64,000 bases of DNA from Aquabacterium sp. CECT 9606 (GCF_918741295.1 NZ_CAKKNB010000002.1:124001-188000), one strand, 5' to 3'; counted from the stretch's first letter, positions 9,865-19,243 are shown. Program-made: numbers and translations. The notes: generated by a model from the letters alone, not told the origin.

Positions 9865-11400
9865 TCAGCCCTTCAGCGTCTGCTCGAGCACGTGCAATTG
9901 CTGGTTCAGTTCGGAGTCCTTGCCCCGCTCGCCACCGATCTTGCGCACCGCGTGCAGCACCGTGGTGTGGTCGCGGCCACCAAACAGTTCGCCGATCTCG
10001 GGCAGGCTTTTCTGCGTGAGCTCCTTGGCGAGGTACATGGCGATCTGGCGCGGGCGGGCGATGCTGGCCGGGCGCTTTTTGCTGTACATGTCGGCCACCT
10101 TGATCTTGTAGAAATCGGCCACCGTTTTCTGGATGTTCTCGACGCTGATCTGGCGGTTCTGGATGGACAGCAGGTCTTTCAGGGCCTCCCGGGCCAGGGC
10201 GATCGTGATCTCTTTGTGGTTGAACTTGGCGAAGGCCAGCACCTTGCGCAAGGCCCCTTCCAGTTCGCGCACATTGGCGCGCACATTCTTGGCGATGAAG
10301 AAGGCCACGTCTTCCGGCATGGTGATGGCCTCGACCTCGGCCTTCTTGATCAGGATGGCCACGCGCATTTCCAGCTCGGGCGGCTCGATGGCCACGGTGA
10401 GGCCGGCGTCGAAGCGGGACGTCAAACGCTCGTCGATGTTGACCAGGCCCTTGGGGTAGGTGTCGCTGGTCATGATGATGTGCGCCTTCTTGGCCAGCAG
10501 GGCCTCGAACGCGTTGAAGAACTCTTCCTGTGTGCGGTCCTTGCCCGCGAAGAACTGCACATCGTCGATCAGCAGCAGATCGAGGCTGTGGTACTTGGCC
10601 TTGAGCTCGTCGAACGTTTTGCGCTGGTAGTTCTTGACCACATCGCTGATGAACTGCTCGGCGTGCAGGTAGAGGATGCGCGCGTCGGGCTTGTCGGCCA
10701 GCAAGGCGTTGCCCACGGCGTTCATCAGGTGGGTCTTGCCCAGGCCCACGCCACCATAGATGAACAGCGGGTTGTACATGTGGCCGGGGGCGCCGGCCAC
10801 GTGCAGCGCGGCGGTGCGGGCCATCTGGTTGGCGCGGCCGGGCACGAGCGTGTCGAAGGTGAGGGCGGGGTTCAGGCCCATGACCTGCGGGTGGGCGCGG
10901 TGGCCATTGCCCTGATGGTGTTCCGGAGCGCGCTGAGGCTGTTGATAACCTTGGCCCGGGCTGTAGCTGGCGGGCCCCTGCGGGATGTTGGCCGAGGGGC
11001 CGTTGTAGGCTTGATAAGCGCCTGGATGGGCATTGGCCGGCAGGCTCAGTCCGCCAGGGTTGCCCATGCCCGGCATGGGCATGGCCGGGCGCGGCACGGC
11101 GGCACGCACCGCCAGGGCCAGGTCGATCTTGACCGGGCCGCCGGTCAGCTCGCCGACGATGCTCTCCAGCCGGGCGCTGTATTGGGTGCGGATCCAGTCG
11201 AGCATGAAGCGGTTGGCCACGCGCACGCTGACCACGGTGTGGCCGTCTTGCAGGCTGACGTCGGCCGGAGGCAGGGGCCGGATCCAGGTGTTGAACTGCT
11301 GTTCGGGCAGCTCGGTGGCCAGGCGCTCGCAACTGCGTTGCCACAGACTCGACAGGTCGGCGGAGGGGTGGCTGGCGGCGCTGGATTCAAACGCACTCAT
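9865..11400 (-). CDS. dnaA: Chromosomal replication initiator DnaA
   Basis: DnaA binds DnaA boxes, opens the origin and loads the helicase. The 511-residue protein shows domain I ([22 protein letters not shown]), a long Gly/Pro/Gln-rich domain II linker (about 90-180), AAA+ domain III with Walker [10 protein letters not shown] and Walker [11 protein letters not shown], and domain IV with the box-reading signature [13 protein letters not shown]. The start is the ATG of [11 protein letters not shown]; a longer frame to 11460 lacks homology and would cover the DnaA boxes. A near-perfect box TGTGGACAA (11404-11412) overlaps the leader just before the start, consistent with autoregulation. Confidence 0.97.
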   Translation of the reverse strand: MSAFESSAASHPSADLSSLWQRSCERLATELPEQQFNTWIRPLPPADVSLQDGHTVVSVRVANRFMLDWIRTQYSARLESIVGELTGGPVKIDLALAVRAAVPRPAMPMPGMGNPGGLSLPANAHPGAYQAYNGPSANIPQGPASYSPGQGYQQPQRAPEHHQGNGHRAHPQVMGLNPALTFDTLVPGRANQMARTAALHVAGAPGHMYNPLFIYGGVGLGKTHLMNAVGNALLADKPDARILYLHAEQFISDVVKNYQRKTFDELKAKYHSLDLLLIDDVQFFAGKDRTQEEFFNAFEALLAKKAHIIMTSDTYPKGLVNIDERLTSRFDAGLTVAIEPPELEMRVAILIKKAEVEAITMPEDVAFFIAKNVRANVRELEGALRKVLAFAKFNHKEITIALAREALKDLLSIQNRQISVENIQKTVADFYKIKVADMYSKKRPASIARPRQIAMYLAKELTQKSLPEIGELFGGRDHTTVLHAVRKIGGERGKDSELNQQLHVLEQTLKG

Positions 11401-11403
11401 GGG

Positions 11404-11472
11404 TGTGGACAAGTCCTGAAGTGGGCCGGCAATTCTAAGGTGACCGGGGGCTTCCAACACAGGTTATCCACA
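11404..11472. promoter_or_regulatory. DnaA boxes upstream of dnaA (candidate oriC / autoregulatory region)
   Basis: A perfect DnaA box TTATCCACA (11464-11472) and a one-mismatch box TGTGGACAA (11404-11412) lie in the divergent dnaA-rpmH region, next to the short AT stretch GATTTTTA. In many betaproteobacteria the origin is placed upstream of dnaA, so this is the second oriC candidate besides the dnaA-dnaN gap. A weak minus-strand -10-like TAGAAT lies about 11434-11439. Confidence 0.55.
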
Positions 11473-11525
11473 GATTTTTACCCAGGGTTGTCCAGGTGGG
11501 GCGCCGCACCCCTGGGCTTGGGGCA

Positions 11526-11554
11526 TTGACCAAAGCCTCAAGTTTTGCTGTAAT
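11526..11554 (+). promoter_or_regulatory. Sigma-70 promoter of the rpmH-rnpA operon
   Basis: TTGACC (11526-11531), 17 bases, TGTAAT (11549-11554) is a near-consensus promoter about 97 bases upstream of the rpmH ATG, which itself follows AAGGA. It points away from dnaA. Confidence 0.75.
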
Positions 11555-11650
11555 CGCGGGTTCGACCGGCCACAGGCTGGAAATCCTTGCGCGGCAATTG
11601 CATCGCCAAGGTAAAAAACTTGCAAATTAATTGCAGAAGAAGGATTGATC

Positions 11651-11785
11651 ATGAAGCGTACTTACCAGCCCTCCAAGACCCGCCGCGCCCGCACCCACGG
11701 TTTCCTGGTCCGCATGAAGACCAAGGGTGGCCGCAAGGTCATCAACGCACGCCGCGCCAAGGGCCGCGCTCGTCTGGCCGTCTGA
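11651..11785 (+). CDS. rpmH: 50S ribosomal protein L34
   Basis: A 44-residue very basic ribosomal protein of the large subunit. The whole sequence fits L34 ([18 protein letters not shown] at the start, GRARLAV at the end). ATG is preceded by AAGGA at 7 bases. It opens the rpmH-rnpA-yidD-yidC operon and is divergent from dnaA, the canonical origin arrangement. Confidence 0.98.
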   Translation: MKRTYQPSKTRRARTHGFLVRMKTKGGRKVINARRAKGRARLAV

Positions 11786-11870
11786 GTTTGCTGGTCTGAT
11801 CCCGGCAACTGATCCGACACCTGGGCCGCATGCGCGCATGCAGGCCCGATGGCTTGGCCGTTAGACCGCC

Positions 11871-12374
11871 GTGCGCAGTGCCAGCCTGAAAGCGGCCGAG
11901 TTCCAAAAGGCTTTGGGCACCCGCCCGGTGGCGCGCACAACCCATTTTGTGCTGCACCACTTGCCACACACCGAGGCAAAGTTGGCTGCCACTGCCGCAC
12001 CTTCCACGTCCCTTGAGCCAGAGTTGTCAACAACCCTGGCCTTGGGGGATGCCGTGTGTGTGGATGACTCGTCCACACCGACCGAGTTGCCAGCCTGGCG
12101 GCTCGGTTTGGTGCTGCCCAAAAAGCTGGCCCGCCGGTCGGTGACGCGGTCTTTGCTGCGCCACCAGGCGCGGGCCGCCGTGGTCCGCCATGCCCCCATG
12201 GTGGCCGCCACCGCTTGGGCCCAACAGCACCCCGCCGATGCCTGGGTGCTGCGCCTGCGTGCGCCCTTCGACCGCCAGCAGTTTCCCAGCGCCGCCTCCG
12301 AGGCTTTGAGCCGCGTGGTGCGCCTGGAGCTGGACACCTTGTGGGTGGCGCTGTGCGCCAAATCCCGGCCATGA
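11871..12374 (+). CDS. rnpA: Ribonuclease P protein component
   Basis: Protein subunit that helps the RNase P RNA mature tRNA 5' ends. The 167-residue protein has the N-terminal LKAAEFQKAL-type segment, an unusually long insert (about 35-70), then the core LGLVLPKKLARRSVTRSLLRHQAR, matching the family RNR-type signature region, with A-R-R-S-V-T-R in place of the more usual AVxRNRxKR. The start is GTG 11871, forced by an in-frame TAG at 11862; no clear ribosome site is seen. The stop overlaps the yidD start (ATGA). Confidence 0.88.
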   Translation: MRSASLKAAEFQKALGTRPVARTTHFVLHHLPHTEAKLAATAAPSTSLEPELSTTLALGDAVCVDDSSTPTELPAWRLGLVLPKKLARRSVTRSLLRHQARAAVVRHAPMVAATAWAQQHPADAWVLRLRAPFDRQQFPSAASEALSRVVRLELDTLWVALCAKSRP

Positions 12375-12676
12375 CCCCGATCCGGTGGCTCAGGTCTGGG
12401 ATACTCGCGGTGCTTTTGGCCCTGGTCAAGGGTTACCGGTTTTTCCTGAGTCCCTGGTTGGGCTCGGCCTGCCGTTTCACCCCCACCTGTTCCTTGTATG
12501 CCGTGCAGGCGCTCGAGCGCCATGGCCCGGCGGCGGGCACTTACCTGGCGGCGCGGCGCCTTGTGCGCTGCCACCCGGGGTGTCACGGCGGTCATGATCC
12601 TGTGCCCGAACGGCGCGTGGGGCTGTTTTCTTTCTCTTCTTCTTCCAACATTCCGTCAGACCAAGCTCACCCATGA
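12371..12676 (+). CDS. yidD: Membrane protein insertion efficiency factor YidD
   Basis: A 101-residue small protein thought to assist YidC-dependent membrane insertion. It carries the family pattern YRFFLSPWLGSACRFTPTCS with three conserved cysteines, followed by YAVQALERHG and RRLVRCHPGCHGGHDPVP. The ATG overlaps the rnpA stop and the TGA overlaps the yidC ATG (both ATGA), indicating translational coupling through rnpA-yidD-yidC. Confidence 0.93.
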   Translation: MTPIRWLRSGILAVLLALVKGYRFFLSPWLGSACRFTPTCSLYAVQALERHGPAAGTYLAARRLVRCHPGCHGGHDPVPERRVGLFSFSSSSNIPSDQAHP

Positions 12677-14373
12677 ATGATTTGCGTCGCACCCTGTTGT
12701 GGTCGGTGTTTGCCGTCTCACTGTTGATGATGTGGGATGGCTGGCTGCGCCACACCGGCCAACCGTCCTTGTTCGCACCGCCGGCACCTCAGGCAACCGT
12801 CGCTGCTGAGCCTCAGGGCGCGGCCAGCGGGGCAGCCAGCCTGCCCACCGCGGTGGCCACGGGCAGCAGCCCTGCCACGGCCGCTCCGGCTGCCGCGGCA
12901 GCCGCTTCGGCACCTGCCGCGCACGAGCTGGTGACTTTCACCACCGACGTGGCCAAGATCACCTTGGACACCCAAGGTGGTGACGTGGTCAAGGTTGAGC
13001 TGCTCAAGCACCTCGACCAGGACGACGCCAGCAAGAACATGGTCGTGCTCAACCAGACCGCGAACCACACCTACGTGGCGCAGACCGGCCTGATCGGGGG
13101 CGGCAGTGCCGAGCGCCTGCCCAACCACCTCACGCCGATGACGATCGTGACGCCCGAGCGCACGCTGGCCAATGGCGCCGACACGCTGATGGTCAAGCTG
13201 GAATCGGCCCCGGTCGATGGCGTGAAGCTGCTCAAGACCTACACCTTCAAACGCGGTGACTACGCCATCGGCGTCAAGCAAGAGGTCGTGAACGGTTCGG
13301 CCGCCACGGTGCACCCGCAGCTGTACCTGCAACTGACACGCGATGGCACCCAGCCCGTGCAGGCAGGCCCCAGCTTCCTGATGGGCCCGACGGCCTACAC
13401 CGGCCCGGCCATCTACTCGGCCAAGGCCAAGTACCAGAAGGTGGATTTCAAGCACCTGAACGAGAACACCGCCGAGTTCGAGAAGAACGACACCCACGGC
13501 TGGGTGGCCATGGTGCAGCATTACTTCGCCTCGGCCTGGTTGCACAACGATGCCGCCCCCCGCACCTTCTTCGTCGACAAGACCGGCCCCAACCTGTACC
13601 GCACGGGCATGTTGTTTCCCTTGGGCGACCTGGCCGCAGGGCAGAGCAAGTCGTTTGACGCGGTCTTGTTCGTGGGCCCGCAAGAAGAAAACAAGCTGTC
13701 TGCCCTGGCCCCCGGCCTGGAGCTGGTGAAGGACTACGGCTGGCAACGCGTGCTGGCCGAGCCCCTGTTCTGGCTGCTGGACCAGTTGCACAAGCTGATC
13801 GGCAACTGGGGTTGGGCGATCGTGGCGCTGGTGGTGTTGCTCAAGGCGGCTTTCTACTGGCTGAACGCCAAGGCCTACCAATCGATGGCCAAGATGAAGG
13901 CGCTGAACCCGCGCATCCAGGCCATGCGCGAAAACCTGAAGGACAACCCGCAGCAGATGCAGCAAGAGATGCTGAAAATCTACCGCGAAGAGAAGGTCAA
14001 CCCGATCGGCGGCTGCCTGCCCATCGTGATCCAGATCCCGGTGTTCATCTCGCTGTACTCGGTGCTGCTGTCCAGCGTCGAGATGCGCAACGCCCCGTGG
14101 ATCGGATGGATCCATGACCTGTCGGTCAAGGACCCGTTCTTCGTGCTGCCCGCGCTGATGACGGCCTCGACCCTGCTGCAGACCTGGCTGAACCCCACAC
14201 CACCTGATCCGGTCCAGGCCAAGATGATGTGGATCATGCCGATGCTGTTCTCGGTGATGTTCTTCTTCTTCCCCTCGGGCCTGGTGCTGTACTGGCTGAC
14301 CAACAACATCCTGTCGATCGCCCAGCAGTGGATGATCAACCGCAAGATCGAAGCGGCCGCTGCCGCCAAGTGA
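12673..14373 (+). CDS. yidC: Membrane protein insertase YidC
   Basis: YidC inserts and folds inner-membrane proteins alone or with SecYEG. The 566-residue protein has an N-terminal membrane anchor (LRRTLLWSVFAVSLLMMW), an Ala-rich linker, the large periplasmic beta domain (about 90-350) and the conserved C-terminal 60KD_IMP domain from about 365 (NWGWAIVALVVLLKAAFYWL, GCLPIVIQIPVFISLYSVL, WIMPMLFSVMFFFFPSGLVLYW). It ends the rpmH operon; an intrinsic terminator follows 42 bases later. Confidence 0.97.
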   Translation: MNDLRRTLLWSVFAVSLLMMWDGWLRHTGQPSLFAPPAPQATVAAEPQGAASGAASLPTAVATGSSPATAAPAAAAAASAPAAHELVTFTTDVAKITLDTQGGDVVKVELLKHLDQDDASKNMVVLNQTANHTYVAQTGLIGGGSAERLPNHLTPMTIVTPERTLANGADTLMVKLESAPVDGVKLLKTYTFKRGDYAIGVKQEVVNGSAATVHPQLYLQLTRDGTQPVQAGPSFLMGPTAYTGPAIYSAKAKYQKVDFKHLNENTAEFEKNDTHGWVAMVQHYFASAWLHNDAAPRTFFVDKTGPNLYRTGMLFPLGDLAAGQSKSFDAVLFVGPQEENKLSALAPGLELVKDYGWQRVLAEPLFWLLDQLHKLIGNWGWAIVALVVLLKAAFYWLNAKAYQSMAKMKALNPRIQAMRENLKDNPQQMQQEMLKIYREEKVNPIGGCLPIVIQIPVFISLYSVLLSSVEMRNAPWIGWIHDLSVKDPFFVLPALMTASTLLQTWLNPTPPDPVQAKMMWIMPMLFSVMFFFFPSGLVLYWLTNNILSIAQQWMINRKIEAAAAAK

Positions 14374-14415
14374 AGGATGGGTTCGGGGCGCGGATGACGG
14401 CGCCCCGACAAATCG

Positions 14416-14455
14416 AAAGCCGCCTGGTCTTGTCGACCAAGGCGGCTTTTTTTTT
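14416..14455 (+). terminator. Rho-independent terminator after yidC
   Basis: AAAGCCGCC-TGGTC pairs with GACCA-A-GGCGGCTTT around a 5-base loop (one bulged A), followed by a run of nine T. It ends the rpmH-rnpA-yidD-yidC transcript. Confidence 0.85.
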
Positions 14456-14457
14456 GC

Positions 14458-14586
14458 TCAGTCGCCGGTGTGGCGGCTGAGGATCATGGCGGAGGCGAAG
14501 ATGGCGGCCAAGGCCAAGGGCCACAGTGGGGGTTCGGCCAGCGAGGCGCTGTTGAACATCAGCCAGTCGTTGAGGATGTGGATCAT
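14458..14586 (-). CDS. Candidate small membrane protein (42 residues)
   Basis: The frame starts MIHILNDWLMFNSAS and continues with a hydrophobic stretch (PPLWPLALAAIFASAMIL) that could span the membrane once, ending SRHTGD. AGGAG lies 7 bases before ATG 14586, which is the main support for translation. It is downstream of the hydroxylase-family gene on the opposite side of the yidC terminator, with 88 bases between them, so it could be cotranscribed with that gene. No family is recognised and it could be spurious. Confidence 0.4.
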   Translation of the reverse strand: MIHILNDWLMFNSASLAEPPLWPLALAAIFASAMILSRHTGD

Positions 14587-14674
14587 GACCAAGCTCCTGG
14601 TTTGTCGCCCGTGGGCGTGAACCAGCATGGTCAGCTTGGCGCATGACAGGGGCATGACGCCCCCACAGGGCATG

Positions 14675-15661
14675 TCAGGCGATCACGCCTTCTCCGTCGG
14701 GCGTGCCAGCCGTGGTGGCCGAGGAGGGCTGGCTGGTCTGGGCCGGCTTGTTGCTGGCGGGCGATGCCGTTTCGGCCGCCAGTTGCCGGGCTTTCATGCG
14801 TTTCCAGTTCAAGGGCACCAGCAACTGGCCCCAGAAATTGTGCAGGGGGTAGAAGTTCTCGTTGAACAGGCCCATGTGGGCTGGGCGCTGCTGGCCACGG
14901 GGCTTGTAGACGTAGGTGCCGAAGAGGTGGTCCCACAGCATGAAGACGCTGAAGTTCTTGGCTTCGTCGATGTTGTTGGAGTGGTGCCAGCGGTGCACTT
15001 CGTTCGTGCCGATCACGTAGTTCAGCACGCCGAACTTGAAGTTGACGTTCATGTGCGTGATGGTGGCCAGCACGCTGCCGATCACGCCGCTCATGATGAA
15101 GGCCTCCTGGCTGACGCCGGTCTGGAAGACCACGAAGGCGGGCACGATGCGGCGCCAGATCAGGTCGATCGGGTGGGCGCGGCTGGCATTGAGCACGCTC
15201 AGGCGGTGCGCGCAATGGTGCACGCTGTGCATGCGCCAGAAGAAGTCGACCTCGTGCGCCAGGCGGTGCGTCACGTAGAACATGAAATCAAAAGTGAGGA
15301 ACGAGATCAGCACCTGCACGGGCATGGGCAGGTGGCGTGCGGCCAGGCTGTCGTCCAGGATGCCGAAGTGGAACAACAAGCCCGACCCCGTGGCGGCGAT
15401 CAGGGCGTGGGTCAGGAAGTTCTGGATGCTGCCCACGGCCACCATGGCGCCATTGTTGAGCGTGTCGGTCAGGACCTCGCCCTTCTCGAACCGGTTGGGC
15501 TGCTCAGGCCAGACGTACTGCATCAGGGTGCAGACCAGATAGTAGGGCCCGAGGTAGTACATGAAGACCCGGCCGGGGTCGAAGCCGAAATGCAGCACGG
15601 CGGCGATGCCACCCAGCACTGAACCGACAAGAAAGCCCCAACTGGCGAGGAGTTTGAACAC
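14675..15661 (-). CDS. Sterol desaturase / fatty acid hydroxylase family membrane protein
   Basis: A 328-residue integral membrane di-iron oxygenase-type protein. The histidine clusters are H132-RLA-H136, H145-SV-H148-H149 and HRWHH near residue 225-230, with the partner segment WDHLFGTYV. Several hydrophobic segments occur in the first 210 residues, and the C-terminal 45 residues are Ala/Pro/Ser-rich and probably cytosolic. Members hydroxylate or desaturate lipids; the substrate here is unknown. A second family member is at 32564-33577. It lies between yidC and mnmE on the opposite strand. Confidence 0.88.
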   Translation of the reverse strand: MFKLLASWGFLVGSVLGGIAAVLHFGFDPGRVFMYYLGPYYLVCTLMQYVWPEQPNRFEKGEVLTDTLNNGAMVAVGSIQNFLTHALIAATGSGLLFHFGILDDSLAARHLPMPVQVLISFLTFDFMFYVTHRLAHEVDFFWRMHSVHHCAHRLSVLNASRAHPIDLIWRRIVPAFVVFQTGVSQEAFIMSGVIGSVLATITHMNVNFKFGVLNYVIGTNEVHRWHHSNNIDEAKNFSVFMLWDHLFGTYVYKPRGQQRPAHMGLFNENFYPLHNFWGQLLVPLNWKRMKARQLAAETASPASNKPAQTSQPSSATTAGTPDGEGVIA

Positions 15662-15787
15662 GACGACTCCATGAACTGCGCGTGATAGACCCGCTCAGTT
15701 TATGACGGAGCGCGTTTCATGCGCAGAGGGGCTTCCCCAGGGGGGACAATCGGTCTTTCCAAGGTGACAGAGAAAGTGAACAGCAGC

Positions 15788-17218
15788 ATGTCGTGGATGG
15801 ATCGCAACAGCCCGATCGTGGCGGTGGCCACCGCGCCTGGCCGGGGCGCCGTGGGGATTGTTCGGGTGTCCGGACAGGGTTTGGCGGCGCTGGTTCAGGC
15901 CTTGTGCGGGCGGGCCTTGCTGCCCAGGTTGGCCACTTACGGCCCCTTGCGCGATGCGAAAGGCGAGGCGATTGACCACGGCCTGGCGATTTACTTCCCC
16001 GGGCCGCACAGTTTCACCGGCGAGGATGTGCTGGAATTGCAGGCCCATGGCGGCCCCGTGGTGCTGCAGCTGCTGCTGGCGCGCTGCCTGGAGGCCGCGC
16101 GCGAAGTGGCGGCGGACACGGGCCGCGAGCGCCTGCCCGGCCTGCGGGTGGCCGAGCCTGGCGAGTTCACCCAACGGGCATTCCTGAACGACAAGATCGA
16201 CCTGGCCCAGGCCGAGGCCATCGCCGACCTGATCGACGCCAGCACCGAGGCCGCGGCGCGCTCGGCCACGCGCTCGCTCGGCGGCGCCTTTTCCAAGCAG
16301 ATCGAACTGCTGCGCGACCAATTGATCAACCTGCGCATGCTGGTGGAAGCCACCCTGGATTTTCCGGAAGAGGAAATCGACTTCCTGGAAAAGGCAGATG
16401 CGAGGGGCCGCCTGAACCGTGTGGCCGCCACCTTGGACCAGGTTTTGCAGCAGGCTCGGCAGGGCGCCTTGTTGCGCGAAGGCCTGCAGGTGGTGCTGGC
16501 CGGCCAGCCCAACGCGGGCAAAAGCTCCCTGCTCAACGCGCTGGCGGGGGCCGAGCTGGCCATCGTCACGCCGATCGCGGGCACTACGCGCGACAAGGTC
16601 AGCCAGACCATCCAGATCGAAGGTGTGCCGCTGCACGTGGTCGACACCGCCGGTTTGCGCGCCGAGCACGAGGCCAGCGACGAGGTGGAGCGCATTGGCA
16701 TGGCGCGCAGCTGGGAAGCCATTGCCCAGGCCGACGCGGTGCTGTTTTTGCACGACCTGACGCGCAGCCAGGACGCCGCCTACGTGGCGGCCGATGTGCA
16801 GATCGCGGGCAAGCTGCCGGGCGGCGTGCCGGTGATCCATGTTTTCAACAAGGCCGACAGCCTGGCGGTGGGCGATTTGCAGGCCCTGGCCCACGAGCCC
16901 GAAGGGCCGATGCTGGCCTTGTCGGCCAAGACCGGGGATGGGCTGGAGGCCTTGCGGCGCATGCTGCTGGAACAGGCGGGCTGGCAGGCCGCGCCAGAGG
17001 GCGTGTTCATCGCCCGGCAACGGCATGTGCAGGCCTTACGCCTGGCGCGCGAACACCTGGAAGGCGCGCAACAGCACGCCAACCAGGCCGATGGCGCCCT
17101 GGACCTGCTGGCCGAGGAGCTGCGCCTGGCGCACAACGCCCTGGGCACGATCACCGGGGCGTTCACCCCGGATGACCTGCTGGGCGAGATCTTCACCCGC
17201 TTTTGCATAGGTAAATGA
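15788..17218 (+). CDS. mnmE: tRNA modification GTPase MnmE
   Basis: With MnmG this GTPase makes the (carboxymethyl)aminomethyl group on wobble uridine 34 of certain tRNAs. The roughly 476-residue protein has the N-terminal folate-binding domain ([13 protein letters not shown]-like [16 protein letters not shown]), the helical domain, the G domain with [21 protein letters not shown] and NKAD, and the C-terminal FCIGK motif with the functional cysteine. The start is set at [12 protein letters not shown] 15797 three codons later is equally possible, and the longer frame upstream has no homology. MnmG, its partner, is 17 kb away at 34792. Confidence 0.97.
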   Translation: MSWMDRNSPIVAVATAPGRGAVGIVRVSGQGLAALVQALCGRALLPRLATYGPLRDAKGEAIDHGLAIYFPGPHSFTGEDVLELQAHGGPVVLQLLLARCLEAAREVAADTGRERLPGLRVAEPGEFTQRAFLNDKIDLAQAEAIADLIDASTEAAARSATRSLGGAFSKQIELLRDQLINLRMLVEATLDFPEEEIDFLEKADARGRLNRVAATLDQVLQQARQGALLREGLQVVLAGQPNAGKSSLLNALAGAELAIVTPIAGTTRDKVSQTIQIEGVPLHVVDTAGLRAEHEASDEVERIGMARSWEAIAQADAVLFLHDLTRSQDAAYVAADVQIAGKLPGGVPVIHVFNKADSLAVGDLQALAHEPEGPMLALSAKTGDGLEALRRMLLEQAGWQAAPEGVFIARQRHVQALRLAREHLEGAQQHANQADGALDLLAEELRLAHNALGTITGAFTPDDLLGEIFTRFCIGK

Positions 17219-17311
17219 GCCGATTGAAGGCCTGATTGAACATCTGATACCCTCGCCGCTCCCTCGCCAGGCAAGCGACGCGGTCAACCCAGGACGGATT
17301 CAGGGAGAGTC

Positions 17312-18673
17312 ATGCCAACGCTCAGCCACGCCAGGGGCCTCTTGAAAGGCACCTCCACCAGTTCAAACTTGCGCAGCGACGCTTTGGCCGCCGCCTTGTT
17401 GCTGTTGCCGTTTCTGGTGGTGGCCCACTGGTTGAACGACTTGCGTGTGGCCATCGTGACCTTCCATGGCACCGATGAGCTGATCTTCCACTATCCCGCC
17501 ATCTTGCGGTTCGCCCAACAGTGGCCGCGCCCGGTGCTGGGCGACTACTCCTCGGCCACCACGCCGCTGTTCCACCTGGGCTTTTCCTTGTTGGGCAAGC
17601 TGTGCGGCTTCGACTTGTACAAACTGCGGGCGGTGAACGTCCTCATCTCGTGCGGGGCGGGCCTGGTCTACTTCAAGTTGTTGCGGGGCCATTTTCGGCA
17701 CAGCTGGGCGTTCGCGCTGCTGATGAGCCTGGTGTTCCTGCTGTCGCCGTATTTCTTCGGCGTCTCTTTCCTCTTGCTGACCGACAACCTTGCCTGGTTG
17801 TTGTGCATGCTCTCGCTGGCGTGTTTCCTTGGCGCCTTGAACATGCGCCGCCGCCGTGCGGGTTTGCTGGTCTGGGCGCTGGGTTGTGCCTGCCTGTGCC
17901 TGACCTTGCTGACCCGCCAGTCGTTCTTGTGGTTGCTGCTCAGCGCGGCGGGCGTGGCCTGGTTACGCACGCCCGCGTTGGCCGACAGGCTGCTGCGCAT
18001 GGCGATGCTGGGTGTGGCCGCCCTGCCGCTGTTGGCCCTGTTCATGGGCTGGCATGGGCTCATGCCGCCATCGTTCCAGGTGGCGCACGAGGCCCGCTCG
18101 CTGTTCAATCCGCGCGCCTTGGGCTTCACCTTGGCGGTGCTGGGTTTGTACTACCCACTGTTCAACCCGCAGCGGTTCGCGCAGGGCGTTTTGCAAAGGC
18201 AACCCGTGTTCATGGCTGCGCTGGCCGGGGGCCTGCTTTTGCTGGTGTTGCTGCCCCTGCCCGGTCAGGCGGTTGATGACGGCTTTTTGTGGCGCATGTC
18301 ACGCGGCGTGCCTACCTTGCTGCACACGTCCTGGCTGTTCTGGCTGCTGGTGCCGCTGGGCTGCGCCGCGGTGGTGACCATGCTGAAAGAGGCGCCGACC
18401 AGCATCGGCACTTTGTCGCTGCTGGCTTTCGCGCTGTCGGTGTTGCCGTCCAGCTTGCTGTACCAGAAGTACTTCGACCCCTTCATCCCGGTCTTTGTGC
18501 TGCTGGCCCGTCCGCCTGGCCAAAGCCTTGGCAAGCTGGATGTGGTCGCCTTGGCCGTCATGACCGTGGCTTTTGCCACCTATGCGGCGTGGCCTTATCT
18601 GAACCCCGACTTCTACAGCCATGCCAAGCTGCCCGTCTGTGCCGCTTCCGAGTGCTTTTCTGCTGCGAAATAG
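17312..18673 (+). CDS. Polytopic membrane protein with ALG10/DIE2-like motifs (putative glycosyltransferase)
   Basis: A 453-residue protein with about 10-12 hydrophobic segments. Several motifs resemble the eukaryotic ALG10/DIE2 glucosyltransferases: TDELIFHYP (54-62) with an acidic pair in the first loop, DYSSATTPLFHLGF (78-91), LLLTDNLAW (154-162), and TRQSFLW (201-207) where ALG10 has RQTNIxW. This arrangement is also typical of GT-C enzymes that use lipid-linked sugars. AGGGAG lies just before ATG 17312. It stands alone between mnmE and a signalling block. The membrane nature is certain; the enzymatic role is inferred, and a generic GT39-like protein is the alternative. Confidence 0.7.
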   Translation: MPTLSHARGLLKGTSTSSNLRSDALAAALLLLPFLVVAHWLNDLRVAIVTFHGTDELIFHYPAILRFAQQWPRPVLGDYSSATTPLFHLGFSLLGKLCGFDLYKLRAVNVLISCGAGLVYFKLLRGHFRHSWAFALLMSLVFLLSPYFFGVSFLLLTDNLAWLLCMLSLACFLGALNMRRRRAGLLVWALGCACLCLTLLTRQSFLWLLLSAAGVAWLRTPALADRLLRMAMLGVAALPLLALFMGWHGLMPPSFQVAHEARSLFNPRALGFTLAVLGLYYPLFNPQRFAQGVLQRQPVFMAALAGGLLLLVLLPLPGQAVDDGFLWRMSRGVPTLLHTSWLFWLLVPLGCAAVVTMLKEAPTSIGTLSLLAFALSVLPSSLLYQKYFDPFIPVFVLLARPPGQSLGKLDVVALAVMTVAFATYAAWPYLNPDFYSHAKLPVCAASECFSAAK

Positions 18674-18742
18674 CCACCACGAGCCCCTCGGGATCGTATA
18701 AATTTGGGCGATTGTGCGTTGCAGCGCAACTTTGAGGAAAAG

Positions 18743-19210
18743 ATGGAAGTCACTGAACTGGTTCAGGCCATCCAGACATTGAACACTGAAGATGTGTTTC
18801 GGCCGCGTCTGGATGCTCAGCAATGGCGGACGTTTTGCCAATACCTGACTCGCCACGAATTGCGCTCGGGTGATTTGCTGGTCAAGCAAGGTGACCACGA
18901 CCGCACCGTGTACTTCTTGGGGCAAGGCTCCTTGCAGGTGTTTGTCACGGGTGGGGTGCCAGGTGCGGCCCGCATCGCCATCTTGCGCCCCGGGTCGATG
19001 TGCGGCGAGCCCGGTTTGTTCGCCGACACGCCGCGCATGGCCAACATCGAGGCCATGACGGCTTGTGTGATTTTCGCGCTGCGCCTGCAACGTTTTGAAG
19101 AGCTGATCGCCCGTGTGCCAGGCGTGGCGGTCGAGGTGATGCGCGCGGCCGGGGGCGTCATGGCCACGCGCATGCGGGCCAATTTGCAGCGCCAGGTGCC
19201 GTCTGCCTGA
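18743..19210 (+). CDS. Cyclic nucleotide-binding domain protein (Crp-like sensor, no HTH)
   Basis: A 155-residue stand-alone cNMP-binding domain: beta-roll segments LRSGDLLVKQGDHDRTVYFLGQGSLQVF, the phosphate-binding-cassette-like GSMCGEPGLFADTPRMANIEA, and a C-terminal helix. No DNA-binding helix-turn-helix follows, so it is likely a regulatory or partner module. GAGG is 5 bases before ATG 18743. It is 33 bases upstream of the HD-GYP response regulator and probably cotranscribed, suggesting it modulates that pathway. Whether it binds cAMP or c-di-GMP cannot be told. Confidence 0.85.
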   Translation: MEVTELVQAIQTLNTEDVFRPRLDAQQWRTFCQYLTRHELRSGDLLVKQGDHDRTVYFLGQGSLQVFVTGGVPGAARIAILRPGSMCGEPGLFADTPRMANIEAMTACVIFALRLQRFEELIARVPGVAVEVMRAAGGVMATRMRANLQRQVPSA

Positions 19211-19243
19211 AGCGCCTTCATGCCATGAGGGAGTGGGGTCAGG

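Noticed and set aside
9763-11529. Long open frames antisense to and overlapping dnaA
   Set aside because: The sense-strand gene is unmistakably dnaA; these frames would cover DnaA boxes and have no homology by eye.
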